64,000 bases of DNA from positions 1 through 64,000 of the forward strand of contig CACWMK010000013.1 in assembly GCA_902761905.1 (NCBI GenBank), read 5' to 3'. The notes below the pieces were generated by a model. That model ran no database searches, was not told the DNA's origin, and saw nothing but the letters and a program-made list of their open reading frames with translations. This DNA comes from an uncultured Prevotellaceae bacterium (GTDB lineage Bacteria > Bacteroidota > Bacteroidia > Bacteroidales > Bacteroidaceae). Of the stretch, positions 49,808 to 58,217 are shown one piece after another (positions within the stretch are counted from its first letter, which is position 1; every line of letters begins with the position of its first letter). The position numbers and the translations under genes were made by a program.

Positions 49808-49815
49808 CAAAGGTA
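49808..49815 (-). promoter_or_regulatory. -7 box for the ferredoxin gene
   Basis: TACCTTTG on the reverse strand, 52 bases upstream of the start codon. Confidence 0.75.
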
Positions 49816-49926
49816 CAATATTTTTTTGATATATACCAAACTTTAGGTATTTTTTTTAGTAATTTATACATTGTCAAAATAATAATCTACATAATAAGAT
49901 GGCTATTTTTACGTTATTAATATGGT

Positions 49927-50634
49927 ATGAAGATTAGAATTCTATCTATTATAGCTGCTATATGTATCGCAACAGGATGCATGGCACAAATACGATACTC
50001 GATTCAGCACAAGCCGTATATCGACTTGCGCCCTATGCACTTTGGAATATCTGTGGGTATGAACATGCAGGATATTGAGTTTGAAAGCGAGGCACCTTTT
50101 GTATGTGATGCCGACCGCTGGAATTCAGGATTATCAGTGGGTGTACTAGCTGATATGCGCTTGTCAAACCACTTGAACTTACGCATAACTCCCACTATGC
50201 ACTTTGGCTCCAAGCATCTGATGCTCAAGAATACCGGACTGCTGAATACAGAAGGGAAAGTTATGACAGAGACTCAGGACATGAAGAATACATATCTGTC
50301 AGTACCCGTAGACCTGAAGTTCTCGTCACAACGATGGAACAACATCCGTCCATATATGTTGGCAGGCGTAAGTCCGATGATAAACCTGACCAGCAAGAGT
50401 CAGGATATAATACAGCTTAAGCGTACTGACCTGATGGTTGAGGTGGGACTGGGATGCGACCTGTATCTGCCATTCTTCAAGTTGATACCTGAGCTGAAGT
50501 TCTGCTACGGTCTGGGCAATAGGATAGACAAGAGCCATGTGGCCGACCTGAAGGACGACAATAAAAAAACGTATGCCAACGCTATTAAAAGCGGGCATAC
50601 GAAGATGATAGTATTATCGTTCTACTTCGAATAA
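49927..50634 (+). CDS. porT: PorT-family outer-membrane beta-barrel protein
   Basis: A 235-residue protein with a signal peptide (MKIRILSIIAAICIATGCMAQ). Alternating strands suit an eight-stranded barrel: FGISVGMNMQDIEF, LRITPTMHFGSKHL, LSVPVDLKFSSQRWNNIRPYMLAGVSPMINL, VEVGLGCDLYLPFFKLIPELKFCYGLGN. The RWNNIRPYMLAG and FFKLIPELKF segments fit PorT/SprT, an outer-membrane part of type IX secretion. porX and porW are elsewhere in the window. Confidence 0.82.
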   Translation: MKIRILSIIAAICIATGCMAQIRYSIQHKPYIDLRPMHFGISVGMNMQDIEFESEAPFVCDADRWNSGLSVGVLADMRLSNHLNLRITPTMHFGSKHLMLKNTGLLNTEGKVMTETQDMKNTYLSVPVDLKFSSQRWNNIRPYMLAGVSPMINLTSKSQDIIQLKRTDLMVEVGLGCDLYLPFFKLIPELKFCYGLGNRIDKSHVADLKDDNKKTYANAIKSGHTKMIVLSFYFE

Positions 50635-51477
50635 TTACTTCTCGAACGTAAGTACCAGTTTGCCGATAAACACTCCGTGCTTACCATTCTGATCGTCAGG
50701 AATCATCTTTCCTGTCTTATCAGGCGCATACTCAAGTGTAGGCATATAGGTATGCGTATGACCTCCCAATACCAAGTCGCACCCCTCAATCTCCTTGATA
50801 AACTCCTGATCGGGATACTCGGATATCTGCCAACCCAGATGAGAGATACATATTACGACGTCGCACTTCTCCAGTTTACGCAGAATATTAATATACTTTT
50901 TCGACGCCTCGACAGGATCAATGTACTTAACACCTTCGCAGTTCTTATTCGACACAAGTCCCTTCATAGGAGCACCAAGTGCATAGACACCAATCTTAAG
51001 ACCATTGCGCTTTAGGGTGATATAGTCCTTAACAAGTCCTTCGCAAGGAGTTCCTGTAAAGTCGTAATTCGAACATACAATCGGGAAGTTGGCCATACGG
51101 AACAGGCGAGCCATATTCTCGAGTCCAAAATCGAACTCATGATTGCCGATAGTGGCTGCATCATATCCCATATAGTTCATCAGTCCAATCTCTACCTCAC
51201 CCTTGAAGAGAGTGTAGAAACCCGAGCCCTGAGAAAAATCACCAGAGTCGAAGAACAACAGATCAGGATTCTGCTTGCGCTCCTCCTTAATCATATTGAT
51301 GCGACGCAGGTATCCACCACGACCAGCCAGATCCTTGTTGTCGAGATTCTCGCTGAGCGGCATGATACACGAGTGAGTATCGTTGGTATGAAGCACAACC
51401 AACTGTTTCTTGGTCTTTGCACTTGCCGATACTACTGCCACAAGTGCTATAAATATAATAAGGTGTAATCTACGCAT
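50635..51477 (-). CDS. 5'-nucleotidase/metallophosphatase, N-terminal half protein
   Basis: A 280-residue secreted metallophosphoesterase (signal MRRLHLIIFIALVAVVSASA). Metal-site motifs of the 5'-nucleotidase family: VLHTNDTHSC, DSGDFSQGSG, TIGNHEFDFG, ICISHLG and LVLGGHTHTY. It corresponds only to the N-terminal catalytic domain of UshA-type enzymes; the substrate-binding C-terminal domain is encoded by the separate upstream gene, three bases away. The two products likely work together. Confidence 0.92.
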   Translation of the reverse strand: MRRLHLIIFIALVAVVSASAKTKKQLVVLHTNDTHSCIMPLSENLDNKDLAGRGGYLRRINMIKEERKQNPDLLFFDSGDFSQGSGFYTLFKGEVEIGLMNYMGYDAATIGNHEFDFGLENMARLFRMANFPIVCSNYDFTGTPCEGLVKDYITLKRNGLKIGVYALGAPMKGLVSNKNCEGVKYIDPVEASKKYINILRKLEKCDVVICISHLGWQISEYPDQEFIKEIEGCDLVLGGHTHTYMPTLEYAPDKTGKMIPDDQNGKHGVFIGKLVLTFEK

Positions 51478-51480
51478 AAC

Positions 51481-52245
51481 TTACTGGATTTTAATTCTAC
51501 CTTCTACCTGTGAATCAACTGCCACACCACGAGCCTGATGATCCTTGAAATAGTTCATAATAAGGAATCGGGTGTTGTTACTCTTCTCATTAGGAGCAAT
51601 AATGTTAGTACCCTCGCGGAGTACAGGCATACCATCGTTGCCCTCGATAAGATAGTTGATAGTAGCCACGCGATACTCTGCCTTAGGATCTATCTCCTTG
51701 CCATGAAGTTTGCTCGAGATGAGTTTTCCATCTTCAGTGATCACCAGCTCTACACCATGACTTACACCCTCGCCTCCCCTATGGGCAATCTGACGGAACA
51801 ACGTAAGCATCTGTTCGCCAGTGAGAGTGATGAAACAAATCTTGTTCTCGAATGGAGCCACATCCAGCACATCACCATAGGTAACATTACCCTTAGTAAG
51901 GTCGGCACGTATACCACCCATGTTATAGATGCCAAGAACAGCCTTCTCGTTATAATCCTTAGCTGACCATACCAGGATATCGGCCAAGAGATTAGAAAGA
52001 TTACTCTCAGGGCGATCGGCATGCATATTTCTGGCTACCACACCTACAACAGGCCCCATAATGCTATCGTTAACCCGCTTGAAGGGTTCAAGAAACTTAA
52101 CAGCAGCCTCATCTGGATTCTTATCAAAGCGACTATCCACTATCACGCGGGTTCGCTCCACATTAGTAAGTTGATAATGTTTAGGCGCACACGCAACCAT
52201 CATCAACGAAGCCAAAGAAGCATAAAAAACACGTCTTTTATTCAT
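51481..52245 (-). CDS. 5'-nucleotidase C-terminal domain lipoprotein
   Basis: A 254-residue lipoprotein starting at 52245 (MNKRRVFYASLASLMMVACAP, lipobox Cys20); a longer in-frame start lies beyond the promoter box at 52266-52273. It matches the C-terminal, nucleotide-binding domain of 5'-nucleotidases (ESNLSNLLADILVW, LGIYNMGGIRADLTKGNVTYGDVLDVAPFENKICFITLTG). The catalytic half is the next gene. A split two-gene form is common in Bacteroidales. Confidence 0.92.
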   Translation of the reverse strand: MNKRRVFYASLASLMMVACAPKHYQLTNVERTRVIVDSRFDKNPDEAAVKFLEPFKRVNDSIMGPVVGVVARNMHADRPESNLSNLLADILVWSAKDYNEKAVLGIYNMGGIRADLTKGNVTYGDVLDVAPFENKICFITLTGEQMLTLFRQIAHRGGEGVSHGVELVITEDGKLISSKLHGKEIDPKAEYRVATINYLIEGNDGMPVLREGTNIIAPNEKSNNTRFLIMNYFKDHQARGVAVDSQVEGRIKIQ

Positions 52246-52265
52246 AATTTGTAGTTTTAATGGTG

Positions 52266-52273
52266 CAAAAATA
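52266..52273 (-). promoter_or_regulatory. -7 box for the split 5'-nucleotidase operon
   Basis: TATTTTTG on the reverse strand, about 20 bases upstream of the start codon. Confidence 0.6.
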
Positions 52274-52315
52274 CAAAAAATATCCGAAATATTTCTTCGA
52301 AACAAAAAAAAGTTG

Positions 52316-52323
52316 TACCTTTG
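52316..52323 (+). promoter_or_regulatory. -7 box for rplS
   Basis: TACCTTTG with a leader of about 88 bases to the rplS ATG. The leader can form GGCAGG...CCTGTT pairing near 52348-52372, perhaps an autoregulatory structure. Confidence 0.7.
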
Positions 52324-52417
52324 CACCCGCTTTTCGGCGTAATCGCTGGCAGGAAGTAACGAGAGGCCTGTTATGTTGCGTTGGAACGATACAACAATTT
52401 AATTATTTAAAAGTACA

Positions 52418-52724
52418 ATGGATTTAATTAAAGTTGCTGAAGAAGCATTTGCAACCGGTTATCGAGGGTTCTAAGGAGCGTATCCAGCTCTATCGTGGTG
52501 TAGTAATTAAGATTGCTGGTCACGGAGACAAGAAGCGCTTCACTGTTCGTAAGATGTCAGGTACAATTGGTGTAGAGCGTATCTTCCCAATCGAGTCTCC
52601 GAACATTGAGAGCATCGAGGTCAACAAGGTTGGTAAGGTTCGCCGCGCTAAGCTTTACTATCTGCGCAAGCTCACTGGTAAGGCTGCTCGCATCAAGGAG
52701 AAGCGCCACAACGTTGGTGAATAA
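52418..52724 (+). pseudogene. rplS: rplS (ribosomal protein bL19) with frameshifting internal deletion
   Basis: The ATG at 52418 gives [14 protein letters not shown], the exact start of Bacteroidetes bL19. The frame then runs into YRGF and a stop. The rest of bL19, [21 protein letters not shown] onward to [11 protein letters not shown], is intact in the +1 frame. Compared with the family, about 17 codons (the KEHP...VAYR stretch) and two further bases are missing at about 52457, that is about 53 bases. As written no full bL19 can be made. A TTG at 52434 would start the second frame but gives a wrong N-terminus. Real mutation or assembly error must be decided from reads. Confidence 0.85.
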
Positions 52725-52731
52725 AAAAGAA

Positions 52732-52771
52732 AAAAAAGAGGCTGCGCCCAAGTGTGCAAGCCTCTTTTTTT
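52732..52771. terminator. Bidirectional terminator between rplS and the 50-aa gene
   Basis: AGAGGCT (52737-52743) pairs with AGCCTCT (52759-52765), with A-rich and T-rich flanks, so it can act on both strands. Confidence 0.82.
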
Positions 52772-52922
52772 ATTCCCCATGCAATGCATTCTGGAATTCT
52801 TCCCAACTCTGGAACCCAGCTAAAAGCGAGAGACGGTCGAGCGTCTTCTTATCAGGTTTTCTCAGGATTTCCTTCTCTACTGCCTCAAGCAGTTTTCTAA
52901 GCGCCAAACGTTTCTTTTCCAT
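52770..52922 (-). CDS. Small protein, 50 aa, unknown function
   Basis: A 50-residue ORF: MEKKRLALRKLLEAVEKEIL, then RKPDKKTLDRLSLLAGFQSW, then EEFQNALHGE. The final part (TLDRLSLLAGFQSWEEF) resembles the end of a longer Bacteroidales regulator-like family that carries a TLxxLAxFxGFxxWxxF pattern. A good -7 box (TAATTTTG, 52942-52949) is 20 bases upstream and a terminator lies at its end, so it looks like a true gene. Function unknown. Confidence 0.65.
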   Translation of the reverse strand: MEKKRLALRKLLEAVEKEILRKPDKKTLDRLSLLAGFQSWEEFQNALHGE

Positions 52923-52941
52923 ATTATTAAAAAATTTGCTG

Positions 52942-52949
52942 CAAAATTA
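52942..52949 (-). promoter_or_regulatory. -7 box for the 50-aa gene
   Basis: TAATTTTG on the reverse strand, divergent from the AICAR transformylase promoter. Confidence 0.65.
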
Positions 52950-52962
52950 CAAAAATATTTTG

Positions 52963-52970
52963 TACCTTTG
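52963..52970 (+). promoter_or_regulatory. -7 box for the AICAR transformylase gene
   Basis: TACCTTTG, 27 bases upstream of the ATG at 52998. Confidence 0.75.
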
Positions 52971-52997
52971 CACACAGAAATAGAAAATATCGCAAAA

Positions 52998-54182
52998 ATG
53001 AAAGAATTAGCACTCAAGTACGGATGTAATCCCAATCAGAAACCCTCACGCATCTTTATGACTGAGGGCGAGCTACCCATCGAAGTTATCAACGGTCGTC
53101 CTGGATATATCAATTTCCTCGACGCATTCAATGCATGGCAGCTTGTAAAGGAGCTTAAGGCCGCAACAGGTCTGCCAGCTGCAGCATCGTTCAAGCACGT
53201 TAGTCCTGCAGGTGCAGCAGTAGGTCTGCCTCTGAGCGACACACTGAAGAAGATCTACTTTGTTGACGATGTAAAGGATCTCGACGAGAGTCCTATCGCA
53301 TGTGCATATGCCCGTGCACGTGGTGCCGACCGTATGTCGAGCTATGGCGACTTTGTAGCTCTGAGCGACACCTGCGACGCTACTACAGCCAAGTTGCTTA
53401 AGCGCGAGGTGAGCGATGGTGTGATTGCACCCGACTTTACTCCCGAGGCTATCGAGATACTGAAGGACAAGCGTAAGGGCACATACAACGTTATCAAGAT
53501 TGATCCTACATACGTACCCGAGCCTATCGAGCGCAAGCAGGTATTCGGCATCACATTCGAGCAGGGTCGCAACGAGATCAAGCTCGACGACGATGCACTC
53601 TTCGAGAATATGCCTACACAGAACAAGACCTTCAGCCCTGAGGCTAAGCGCGATCTGATTATCGCACTGATTACCCTGAAGTACACTCAGAGCAACTCTG
53701 TTTGCTACGTTAAGGACGGTCAGGCTATTGGTATCGGAGCTGGTCAGCAGAGCCGTATCCACTGTACCCGTCTGGCTGGTAACAAGGCTGATATCTGGTG
53801 GTTGCGCCAGCATCCAAAGGTTATGAACCTGCCTTTCATCGACAATATCCGTCGTGCTGATCGCGATAACACCATCGATGTATACATCTCAGAGGATCAC
53901 GACGACGTACTGCGCGATGGCACATGGCAGATGTTCTTCAAGGAGAAGCCCGAGGTGCTCACTATGGAGGAGAAGAAGGAGTGGATTGCCAAGAACACCA
54001 AGGTTGCTCTGGGTTCTGACGCATTCTTCCCATTTGGCGACAACATCGAGCGTGCTCATAAGAGCGGCGTAGAATTTATCGCCCAGGCTGGTGGCTCAGT
54101 TCGCGATGACAATGTTATCGAGACCTGCGATAAGTATGGTATAGCTATGGCCTTTACTGGTGTACGTCTGTTCCATCATTAA
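52998..54182 (+). CDS. AICAR transformylase, stand-alone
   Basis: A 394-residue enzyme resembling the C-terminal domain of PurH without the IMP cyclohydrolase domain. It formylates AICAR in purine synthesis. Signatures include LKYGCNPNQKPS at the start, ASFKHVSPAGAAVG, the ARARGADRMSSYGDF segment, KYTQSNSVCYVKDGQAIGIGAGQQSRIHC, and SDAFFPFGDNIERA. The start at 52998 follows the promoter. A separate cyclohydrolase or full PurH may be elsewhere in the genome. Confidence 0.9.
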   Translation: MKELALKYGCNPNQKPSRIFMTEGELPIEVINGRPGYINFLDAFNAWQLVKELKAATGLPAAASFKHVSPAGAAVGLPLSDTLKKIYFVDDVKDLDESPIACAYARARGADRMSSYGDFVALSDTCDATTAKLLKREVSDGVIAPDFTPEAIEILKDKRKGTYNVIKIDPTYVPEPIERKQVFGITFEQGRNEIKLDDDALFENMPTQNKTFSPEAKRDLIIALITLKYTQSNSVCYVKDGQAIGIGAGQQSRIHCTRLAGNKADIWWLRQHPKVMNLPFIDNIRRADRDNTIDVYISEDHDDVLRDGTWQMFFKEKPEVLTMEEKKEWIAKNTKVALGSDAFFPFGDNIERAHKSGVEFIAQAGGSVRDDNVIETCDKYGIAMAFTGVRLFHH

Positions 54183-54211
54183 ACATTAAACATTAAACAT
54201 TAAACATTTTA

Positions 54212-54400
54212 ATGGACGATTTTCAGAACATTCTTGAGAACGGCATCAACTTCGGACGTGGAGGTGACAAGCCGAAAGACGATGGCAAGGTAAAAACCAA
54301 AGCCAAAAAGAAAAAGTATATCACTGGTGCTCACGGTAGCGGCTCTGCTCGTCAGAAAGCCAAATACCGTGAGCAGCGGGCAAACCGTCATAAGAAATAA
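54212..54400 (+). CDS. Small basic protein, unknown function
   Basis: A 62-residue protein. The first 20 residues are acidic/neutral (MDDFQNILENGINFGRGG), the rest is rich in Lys and Arg (KVKTKAKKKKYITGAHGSG, AKYREQRANRHKK). A nucleic-acid-binding or ribosome-associated role is possible from charge only. It follows a TTAAACAT tandem array after the transformylase gene. Confidence 0.55.
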   Translation: MDDFQNILENGINFGRGGDKPKDDGKVKTKAKKKKYITGAHGSGSARQKAKYREQRANRHKK

Positions 54401-54427
54401 TAGTAACAATTTAATAACCTAGAAAAA

Positions 54428-55678
54428 ATGAAACTACTAAAACTACTATTAATTACAGCCCTACTCTGCAGCACGAATACCCTTCGTGCTCAGAAGTATG
54501 TAGGTGGCGACATATCTCTACTTACAAAGTACGAAGAAGCAGGAGTAGTGTACAAAGACAAATCAGGCAACACCGTGTCAGACGTTCTGGGATTCTTCAA
54601 TGAAGAAGGCCTGAACGCCATGCGTGTTAGATTGTTTGTTGACCCTTCGAATGACAACGACAAGGCCGTTTGCCAGGACTTGGATTATGTAAAGGCACTG
54701 GGCAAGCGCATAAAGGATGCTGGAATGAAGCTGATGCTCGACTTCCACTACAGCGACACTTGGGCCGACCCAGGCAAGCAGTGGACACCTGATGCATGGA
54801 AGGATCTGACAGACGACCAACTTAAGGATACTATCTACGAGTATACCAAGTATTGCCTGGAACAAATGGTAGCCGCAGGAGCTACTCCAGATTTCATTCA
54901 GACAGGAAATGAAATTTCGTATGGAATGATGTGGGGGACCAAGACTGCCGTAGGAGGCAACAACAAGAATCGTTGCTACACTAACTCTCCTCAAGCCAAC
55001 TGGACACGATTCATCAATCTACTAAAGAAAGCTGGTCAGGCTTGTCGCGAGGTTTGTGCAGATGCAAAGATCATTATCCACAGCGAGCGTACACCAAAAC
55101 CTGATGTACTAACAGACTTCTTCGATCGTATGGCAAATGCAGAGCTAGATTATGATATCATCGGACTTAGTTACTATCCAGATCATCATGGCAATCTGGT
55201 GAAGTTGGAGAGTGCATTGACATCATTGGAGAACAAGAACTATGGCAAGGACATCATGATTGTAGAGACGGGCTACAGCTATGCTTGGCACATAGGCGAC
55301 ACATATGACTATTCGTCGACTTACCCTCTTACCGAGGAAGGCCAGCGCCAGTTTACAGCAGATTTGGTTACAAAGCTTAACACTCATGAAAGTGTAAAAG
55401 GACTATTCTGGTGGTGGCCTGAGGATAATGGCAACAAGATGGTTACAAATAGTTGGTGGAATGCCGCTCTATACAACCACAACACAGGTAAACCTTATGC
55501 TGCATTCTACGAGTTGAAGAACTTCAACAACTCTAGTTCTGGATTTCTAGGCATCAATAAAGACCACAAGTGCAAAGATTGCAAATGGTATACCATCGAG
55601 GGGAGGCGATTAGGAGCAGAGCCTTCCAAAAGTGGAATCTACATCAACGATGGGAAGAAAAAAATAGTCCGCAACTAG
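54428..55678 (+). CDS. GH53 endo-beta-1,4-galactanase
   Basis: A 416-residue secreted enzyme cleaving beta-1,4-galactan (pectin side chains). Signal peptide MKLLKLLLITALLCSTNTLRAQ. GH53 features: YVGGDISLL at the start, MRVRLFVDPSND, LMLDFHYSDTWADPGKQ, acid/base E162 in QTGNEISYGMMWG, and nucleophile E280 in IMIVETGYSYAW. The end (WYTIEGRRL, SGIYINDGKKKIVRN) is a Prevotella-type sorting tail. The last codons contain a terminator for the convergent TolC cluster. Confidence 0.95.
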   Translation: MKLLKLLLITALLCSTNTLRAQKYVGGDISLLTKYEEAGVVYKDKSGNTVSDVLGFFNEEGLNAMRVRLFVDPSNDNDKAVCQDLDYVKALGKRIKDAGMKLMLDFHYSDTWADPGKQWTPDAWKDLTDDQLKDTIYEYTKYCLEQMVAAGATPDFIQTGNEISYGMMWGTKTAVGGNNKNRCYTNSPQANWTRFINLLKKAGQACREVCADAKIIIHSERTPKPDVLTDFFDRMANAELDYDIIGLSYYPDHHGNLVKLESALTSLENKNYGKDIMIVETGYSYAWHIGDTYDYSSTYPLTEEGQRQFTADLVTKLNTHESVKGLFWWWPEDNGNKMVTNSWWNAALYNHNTGKPYAAFYELKNFNNSSSGFLGINKDHKCKDCKWYTIEGRRLGAEPSKSGIYINDGKKKIVRN

Positions 55679-55687
55679 CGGACTATT
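55656..55687 (-). terminator. Terminator of the export cluster, within the GH53 gene end
   Basis: A 10-bp perfect stem, AATAGTCCGC with its complement (loop AACTA, 55663-55687), is followed on the reverse strand by a run of seven Ts. It overlaps the GH53 stop codon. Confidence 0.82.
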
Positions 55688-55694
55688 CTTATGT

Positions 55695-57026
55695 TTAGAA
55701 GTTCAACTCCCTGCCTCGATAGAACTCCAGCAATGCATGCTGGTACAAGTTCTCATAACGGGCCTGCACCAGATCTGATTCTGATTTCAGATAGTTGTTC
55801 TTGGCCTCGTTAAACTCTGTGATGGTCGACTTGCCGTTCTCGTACTTTGCCTGCACCAGTTCGAAAGCGTCCTTCGAGCTCTGTACAGCCTCAGCCGAGC
55901 TCTGAGTCTTGGTCTGAGCGTTCAGGGCATTATAATACACCTGCTGAATCTCCTTATATAATGTCTTTTTAGTATTGTCGAGCTGCAACTGCTGAGTCTC
56001 CTGATCGATACGGGCTGCACGCACACGATTGCGAGTCTGGAAACGACTGAAGATAGGAACACTAAGGTTCAGTCCGATGTACTGGCTGAAGTTGTTCTCC
56101 AACTGCTTGCCAAATCCGTCGGCCTTAAAACCTGAGGTAGTGTAATAGTTTGTGCCCAGTCCACCACTCAGCGAGAGTGTTGGATAATGACCAGCCTGAG
56201 CTATCTTGATGCTATGCTCAGCACCACGCAGTTTCAGTTGCTGCGACAGAATTTCAGGCTTGACGCCTATAGCCTCAGCATAAATCTGATCAGGAGTAAC
56301 CAGATTGTCCATAGAAACAATTCCATCCAGTTCTGCCAGACTGGGGCGAACGATGGTAAAACCATCAGGGCTGGGCAGTTCCAATAGCTGAGTAAGGCTC
56401 AGTATAGCCAACTTCAGATTATTCTCTGCCTGTGTAGCAGTCAGTCGGCTGTTAGCCATAGTTGCCTTCTGCTGTGAGAGTTCTGCCTCGCTAGCTTTGC
56501 CATTATCCACAAAGGCCTGCAGGCGAGCCACCTGAGCTGAGTCGATCGAAATCTGACGACGAGCCACATCCGCTATCTCCATATCATAGAGTATCTGCAC
56601 ATAAGCCTGAGCCACCTGCATACGGATATCGTTCTTAGCCTTCTCCAGATCGGCAGTAGCAGCCTCAAGGTTCAGCTTGCTCAGCTTTATCTGGTTAGGA
56701 ATCTCGAAACCAGTAAACAGTGGCACACTGGCACCAAGCTGGAACGATGTCGACGATGTATTGGTGTTGGTGTAAGTATTCTCTGAGGTAAGTCCTCGAC
56801 CGAACGAGAAGTTCTGACCTACACTACCACTTACATCAGGCAGTCGCGAGTTCTTAGCAGTGTTCAACTGTATCTCCTGCTGGCGACACTGGTTCACCTG
56901 CTGCTTTATGCTTATGTTATGCTCTATGGCATAGTCGCAGCACTCGCGGATGCTCCAAGCCTTCTGTGCACTGGCAGAACCAATGCCCATCGAGCCTATT
57001 ACCATTGATAATATATACTTTCTCAT
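55695..57026 (-). CDS. TolC-family outer-membrane efflux protein
   Basis: A 443-residue protein with a signal peptide (MRKYILSMVIGSMGIGSASA). Two long helical halves follow the TolC plan: AWSIRECCDYAIEHNISIKQQ near the start, then SGSVGQNFSFGRGLTSEN and SGGLGTNYYTTSGF barrel strands, and helices ending NYLKSESDLVQARYENLYQHALLEFYRG. It forms the outer-membrane channel for the adaptor and permeases encoded upstream. Last gene of the cluster. Confidence 0.93.
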   Translation of the reverse strand: MRKYILSMVIGSMGIGSASAQKAWSIRECCDYAIEHNISIKQQVNQCRQQEIQLNTAKNSRLPDVSGSVGQNFSFGRGLTSENTYTNTNTSSTSFQLGASVPLFTGFEIPNQIKLSKLNLEAATADLEKAKNDIRMQVAQAYVQILYDMEIADVARRQISIDSAQVARLQAFVDNGKASEAELSQQKATMANSRLTATQAENNLKLAILSLTQLLELPSPDGFTIVRPSLAELDGIVSMDNLVTPDQIYAEAIGVKPEILSQQLKLRGAEHSIKIAQAGHYPTLSLSGGLGTNYYTTSGFKADGFGKQLENNFSQYIGLNLSVPIFSRFQTRNRVRAARIDQETQQLQLDNTKKTLYKEIQQVYYNALNAQTKTQSSAEAVQSSKDAFELVQAKYENGKSTITEFNEAKNNYLKSESDLVQARYENLYQHALLEFYRGRELNF

Positions 57027-57032
57027 AATCGC

Positions 57033-58145
57033 TTACTTATCTTTTTCATCTGCTACGATCTCCGGGCCACGAACCTTATCCTTATCCGTGATACCCTTCT
57101 TAATCTCGATATTCACACCATCAGACAGACCTGTCTCAACATAGGTACGATTGTAATTCTTGTTCTTACCCTCGCCCTTGATAACATACACAAAGGTACT
57201 GTCGCCACTGAACTCGATGGCACTCTCAGGGATGGTCAGCACCTTGTCGGCCTTGGCCAGGATGATTTCAGCATTGGCGCTATAGCCAGAACGGATCTTA
57301 CCACCCTCAGTCAGTTTAACGGCAGCCTTAATCTCAAACTGGTTGGTACCATTGCTTTCCACAGCCTTTGGCGAGATGTACTCCAGTGCAGCATCAAACT
57401 TCAGGTCCTGCAGGGCACCGATAGTAATCTTCATGTTCATACCGCTAACCAGCTGACCAACCTCAGTCTCGTCGATATTACCACGGAAAATCAGGTCGTT
57501 CATGTTGGCAACTGTAGCAATCGTAGTACCATCATTGAAGGTGTTCGACAGGATAACTGAGTTACCCACCTTAACTGGGATGTCCAGAATCACACCACTG
57601 ATAGTAGAACGGATAAGTGTTGAAGAGGCTTTGGCATTCGACTTCGACACACCATCACGCACCACTTCGAGAGCATCCTGTGCTGCTATCTTCTCGTGTT
57701 TGGCCTGAGCCAATGACATTTTGGTCTTATCAAACTCGTCGGCACTCACCAGTTTCTGGTTGTAGAGATTCTCCTCGCGCTGGAAATCGGTCTCAGCCTG
57801 CTTCAGGTTGATCTCTGCCAGACGCACGCGCATCTCAGCACTCGACAGCTGGGCCATATCAGGTATTACCTTTACCTTGGCTATCACGTCGCCAGCATTC
57901 ACATAGTCGCCTGGTTCCTTTAGCAACTCTGAGATGATACCAGAAATCTGTGGTTTGATGTTAACCTCGTTGCGAGGTTCAATCTTACCAGTGATAATGG
58001 TGGTTTTCTGGATGCTGTCCAGTTTAGGAGTGAATTCGTTGTAAACCACTTCCTTTGGTTGGCTCTTCTGCCACAAGAACACGAATGTTCCGATGAAAAT
58101 CAGTGCTACGATAGCAGCGATAATCAGTTTTGAATAGCGTTTCAT
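57033..58145 (-). CDS. HlyD/MacA-type membrane-fusion adaptor
   Basis: A 370-residue periplasmic adaptor. An N-terminal membrane anchor (about residues 6-26) is followed by a biotinyl-lipoyl-like segment (IKPQISGIISELLKEPGDYVNAGDVIAKV), a coiled-coil (LAEINLKQAETDFQREENLYNQKLVSADEFDKTK) and beta domains (GVILDIPVKVGNSV, LTIPESAIEFSGDSTFVYV). It connects the MacB-like permeases to the TolC-type channel. Six bases separate it from the TolC gene. Confidence 0.93.
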   Translation of the reverse strand: MKRYSKLIIAAIVALIFIGTFVFLWQKSQPKEVVYNEFTPKLDSIQKTTIITGKIEPRNEVNIKPQISGIISELLKEPGDYVNAGDVIAKVKVIPDMAQLSSAEMRVRLAEINLKQAETDFQREENLYNQKLVSADEFDKTKMSLAQAKHEKIAAQDALEVVRDGVSKSNAKASSTLIRSTISGVILDIPVKVGNSVILSNTFNDGTTIATVANMNDLIFRGNIDETEVGQLVSGMNMKITIGALQDLKFDAALEYISPKAVESNGTNQFEIKAAVKLTEGGKIRSGYSANAEIILAKADKVLTIPESAIEFSGDSTFVYVIKGEGKNKNYNRTYVETGLSDGVNIEIKKGITDKDKVRGPEIVADEKDK

Positions 58146-58174
58146 ATACTTTATTTTTTTAATGTTTAATCCTT

Positions 58175-58193
58175 CGCTCGGCTTTGCCGCTTG
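58175..58193 (-). repeat. Short relative of the 72-bp repeat core
   Basis: CGCTCGGCTTTGCCGCTTG differs by one inserted T from the complement of the conserved core in the 72-bp repeats at 26944 and 28042. It lies in the 72-base gap upstream of the adaptor gene. Confidence 0.5.
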
Positions 58194-58217
58194 ACTTGTT
58201 CAAGAATGTTTAATGTA

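Noticed and set aside
52434-52724. bL19 translated from a TTG start as a functional variant
   Set aside because: The resulting N-terminus (LLKKHLQP) has no bL19 similarity, while the true N-terminus is present upstream in another frame; a deletion explains both.
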